Shown here one piece after another: positions 61,848-64,000 of a stretch of DNA of 64,000 bases. The stretch is taken from contig JAIEMJ010000023.1 in NCBI GenBank assembly GCA_019752335.1, positions 186,001-250,000 of the forward strand, in the 5' to 3' direction. Every line of letters starts with the position of its first letter. Positions within the stretch are counted from its first letter, which is position 1. Position numbers and translations under genes: made by a program. The stretch is from Bryobacteraceae bacterium (GTDB lineage: Bacteria; Acidobacteriota; Terriglobia; Bryobacterales; Bryobacteraceae). A model generated the notes under the pieces. That model was not told the origin of the DNA and ran no database searches. It worked only from the letters and a program-made list of their open reading frames with translations.

Positions 61848-63179
61848 ATGGCTTCCCTCGTTCGCGGCATGCTTTGGTTTCTGGCCTACTCGTTGATTTG
61901 TATCCTGCCGGTATTGTTCGCGCTGATCTGGCCAGGAGAGGACACGGGTTGGCCCCCCACCTTCCACCTGGGCGCGGCCTGCGGATACCTGGCGCTCACG
62001 GTGATGGCGCTGGAGTTTGCCCTGATCGCGAAACTACAGGCGGTGGCCAGCGCCTTCGGGCAGGATGCGCTCTTTCGCTTTCACCGGAGGATGGGTCTGC
62101 TGGTACCCGCGCTGCTGGTTCTTCATGTGGGGCTCATGTTAATGAATGGTTTCCCGGCTTCCTGGCTCAATCCGCTGGACCTCGAAACTTCTTGGCCCAT
62201 CCGTTGGGGCACTTGGAGCCTGTGGGCGCTGGTGACGCTGGTGGTGATCTCCCTGGCTCGCCGGCCACTGCGCCTGGCCTACGACTGGTGGATCTGGACC
62301 CATGGCACGCTGGCGGAACTCGCCGTCCTAATGGGCCTGGCGCATGTCTGGATGGCGGGCGTCGCCGCCGCAGGCCGGCCGATGCGTGTCTTGCTCTCAG
62401 TTTATGCCGTCATGTTCGCCGGCTTGCGAGTCTGGTTCAATTTCCTGCGCCCCCTGCGGCTCTGGTCACAACCCTGGGAGGTCATCGAGAATCGCAAGGA
62501 ACTGGGCGCCACCCGAACCCTTCTGCTTCGGCCAGTTGGCCATCCGGGCTTTGTTTTCGAACCTGGGCAGTTTGCCTGGTTGAACACCGGCCGGACACCC
62601 TTCCACAAAGACCGGCATCCCATCTCGATCTCGTCCGCCGCGAGTGACGAACCAGGCGGAAACCTGGCCTTTTCCATCAAAGCGCTCGGCGACTGGTCAG
62701 GCGGCGTGGTGCCCAAACTGCGGCCGGGCCAAAGAGTCTGGGTGGATGGGCCGTTCGGGGTCTTTTCCCCGGATCGCGCGCAGGGCGCCGGGTATGTGCT
62801 CATTGGCGGCGGCGCCGGAATCTCGCCTCTTTTTTCGATGTGCCAGACATTCGCCGAACGGGGAGACGTCCGCCCCGTCTGGCTATTCTTCGGCGGCCGC
62901 GATCAGGATAGCCTCACCTTCCGCGATGAACTGGAGCGGTTGCGGGGAAACATGAATCTCCAGGTGGTCTATGTTCTGGAACAACCTCCTCCGGGTTGGT
63001 CTGGAGAATCGGGGTACCTCACGGCGGACCTCCTGCGAAAGCACTTGCCGCGTCAGTATCGCCGGTTCCAGTATCTCGTCTGCGGCCCGGAGCCAATGAT
63101 GGATGCCATGGAACGCGTTCTACCCGAATTGGGCGTTCCCGGCACGCAGATCCACAGTGAGCGCTTCGTGATGATCTAA
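61848..63179 (+). CDS. ferric-reductase-like flavoprotein oxidoreductase
   Basis: About 443 residues. Five to six transmembrane helices (about 5-200) with His pairs (RFHRRMGLL, LLVLHVGLM; GTLAELAVLMGLAHVW) that would hold haem, then an FAD domain (FAWLNTGRTPF, HPISISSAAS) and an NAD(P) domain (YVLIGGGAGISPLF, VCGPEPMMDAM). This is the plan of ferric reductases and NADPH-oxidase-like proteins; the electron acceptor is not known. I chose ATG 61848; ATG 61869 is also possible and the frame is open back to 61794. Confidence 0.85.
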   Translation: MASLVRGMLWFLAYSLICILPVLFALIWPGEDTGWPPTFHLGAACGYLALTVMALEFALIAKLQAVASAFGQDALFRFHRRMGLLVPALLVLHVGLMLMNGFPASWLNPLDLETSWPIRWGTWSLWALVTLVVISLARRPLRLAYDWWIWTHGTLAELAVLMGLAHVWMAGVAAAGRPMRVLLSVYAVMFAGLRVWFNFLRPLRLWSQPWEVIENRKELGATRTLLLRPVGHPGFVFEPGQFAWLNTGRTPFHKDRHPISISSAASDEPGGNLAFSIKALGDWSGGVVPKLRPGQRVWVDGPFGVFSPDRAQGAGYVLIGGGAGISPLFSMCQTFAERGDVRPVWLFFGGRDQDSLTFRDELERLRGNMNLQVVYVLEQPPPGWSGESGYLTADLLRKHLPRQYRRFQYLVCGPEPMMDAMERVLPELGVPGTQIHSERFVMI

Positions 63180-63190
63180 CCGAGCGGGCA

Positions 63191-63222
63191 AAAGGCCGGT
63201 GAGGGGGAACCCACCGGCCTTT
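63191..63222. terminator. bidirectional terminator between convergent genes
   Basis: Perfect 11-base arms AAAGGCCGGTG and CACCGGCCTTT with a 10-base loop, 11 bases after the ferric-reductase-like stop. The A-run/T-run at the two ends suits termination in both directions. Confidence 0.8.
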
Positions 63223-63265
63223 CGTTCTGTCGTATTTCTATGAAGTGGAGGGTTTCCTGGGGTCG

Positions 63266-64000
63266 TTAGGCCTTACCTCCGGTGGCGATTTTGCTCCGGT
63301 AGCGGAGCAGGAGGGAAATCAGAATCAGCGCGGCGCCCATGGTGAGTTGGGGTCCCGGCTCGGGGACGGGGGAGTTGATTTGTACGCCGACGCGGAAGTT
63401 AGCGAGGTTGATGATCCATTGGCTGCTGCTGGCGTTCGCCACGATCGAAATGGTAAGGATATCCTCCGTAGAGGTGATGCCATAGAAGCCAGGTCCGCTG
63501 GCCGCATAGGCCGCGCTCTGGCTGGCATCGTACCGGTTTATGGTGCTCACGGAGTTCGGTGTGTTCGCCGACGTCGTGGTGATCGTAAAGCCGGCTGGAT
63601 CGTTCGATCCCAGATTGGAGATGCTGGCATAGTCAAAGGCGACACTTCGCACACCGGGCGTGGGCGCGAAGGAGATGTTCATGGAAGGAGTACCGCTAAC
63701 GCCAGGGGCCGTCGAGAACAAGTAGACCATCTGGGAGTACGCGCCGTTGGCCGTAACCGTGTTGTAGCTTGGGCCGCCACCGCTATTGCGGGTGCCGTCA
63801 TTGAGGGGCCGCACCTGCAGGTTGTTGCCGGCGGCGCCTGTATTCGCACCAGAGAAGGTGATGCCACTAATCGTCTGCCCAGAGATATTGGTCGTGGTTG
63901 CCGTGTTCCGGTTGAAGGAGTATGCGCACGGACTTACGCACTCGCTCGCCAAATCGACCATGTCGTAGGTCAACGCGGGCGCCGGCAGCAGCGTTAAGAA
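63266..64000 (-). CDS. PEP-CTERM protein, 5' end beyond the window
   Basis: The frame stays open to the window end and reads FLTLLPAPALTYDMVD there, the end of a signal peptide, so the true start lies beyond 64000. The mature part is a Ser/Thr/Asn-rich beta-sandwich-like region of unknown function (YSFNRNTATTTNISGQ, VRSVAFDYASISNLGS). The C-terminus VPEPGPQLTMGAALILISLLLRYRSK is a PEP-CTERM anchor (VPEPG, hydrophobic helix, Arg/Lys cluster). The other PEP-CTERM protein is the protease at 43063. Confidence 0.85.
   Translation of the reverse strand, partial: FLTLLPAPALTYDMVDLASECVSPCAYSFNRNTATTTNISGQTISGITFSGANTGAAGNNLQVRPLNDGTRNSGGGPSYNTVTANGAYSQMVYLFSTAPGVSGTPSMNISFAPTPGVRSVAFDYASISNLGSNDPAGFTITTTSANTPNSVSTINRYDASQSAAYAASGPGFYGITSTEDILTISIVANASSSQWIINLANFRVGVQINSPVPEPGPQLTMGAALILISLLLRYRSKIATGGKA

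Noticed and set aside
1-64000. Search by eye for CRISPR arrays, tRNA, rRNA, insertion sequences and prophage
   Set aside because: No regularly spaced direct repeats with spacers, no cloverleaf-like TTCGA arms with acceptor stems, no transposase or phage genes were seen.

Overview
The window looks like a stretch of a high-GC Acidobacteriota chromosome, most likely the Bryobacterales/Solibacter lineage. This is inferred from gene content: an Oar-like TonB-dependent receptor with a carboxypeptidase-type N-terminal domain, a cyclophilin fused to a C-terminal region resembling the Solibacter-type TIGR03437 domain, PEP-CTERM proteins, several Tat-exported Gfo/Idh/MocA oxidoreductases and Flp-type pilins with an RGQDLIEYAL core. 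No rRNA, tRNA, CRISPR array or intact insertion sequence was recognised.

Layout. 1-2.4 kb: end of an ExeA-like ATPase, a tiny exported peptide made of three 14-residue repeats followed by its own terminator, and a Tat-exported oxidoreductase. 2.4-6 kb: a copper/heavy-metal cluster (TolC with a metal-binding N-terminus, multicopper oxidase, small exported Cys protein). 6-10.4 kb: a class A penicillin-binding protein and a second oxidoreductase. 10.4-17.4 kb: envelope polysaccharide genes (sugar-phosphate transferase, O-antigen ligase family, GH63-like glucosidase) with a PyrE-like phosphoribosyltransferase, an SRPBCC protein and SixA. 17.4-26.7 kb: TonB receptor, a NarL-type two-component system, methyltransferase, pseudouridine synthase and two exported proteins. 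26.8-31.4 kb: a degenerate receiver protein, a lone ABC ATPase, an NtrC-type activator and its NtrY-like kinase, the last two separated by about 0.4 kb of palindromic repeats. 31.4-35.1 kb: SDR and an exported molybdenum hydroxylase (two subunits). 35.1-38.6 kb: a YdjC/ChbG deacetylase and an MlaEFD lipid-transport operon. 38.7-41.3 kb: a P1 peptidase next to a tandem array of four intact Flp pilins, one dead pilin and a decayed copy of the peptidase 3' end, which together reveal a segmental duplication. 41.5-49.1 kb: membrane glycosyltransferase-like proteins, a PEP-CTERM trypsin-like protease, tyrS and an SGNH/MBOAT acylation pair. 49.2-53.4 kb: DUF5615/DUF433 pair, sugar isomerase and oxidoreductase, vanadium haloperoxidase. 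53.4-61.7 kb: a compact minus-strand operon for aromatic amino acids (trpC-trpF-trpB-trpA-chorismate mutase-DAHP synthase-tyrA) headed by a dienelactone hydrolase and trailed by a cyclophilin and a small exported protein. 61.8-64 kb: ferric-reductase-like flavoprotein, a bidirectional terminator and a PEP-CTERM protein cut by the window end.

The most unusual items are the tandem-repeat exported peptide at 596-805, the duplicated and decaying pilin/peptidase block at 39.5-41.0 kb, a family of short palindromes in intergenic DNA (two regions share a longer composite unit), and an MlaF-like ATPase whose Walker B glutamate is replaced by serine.
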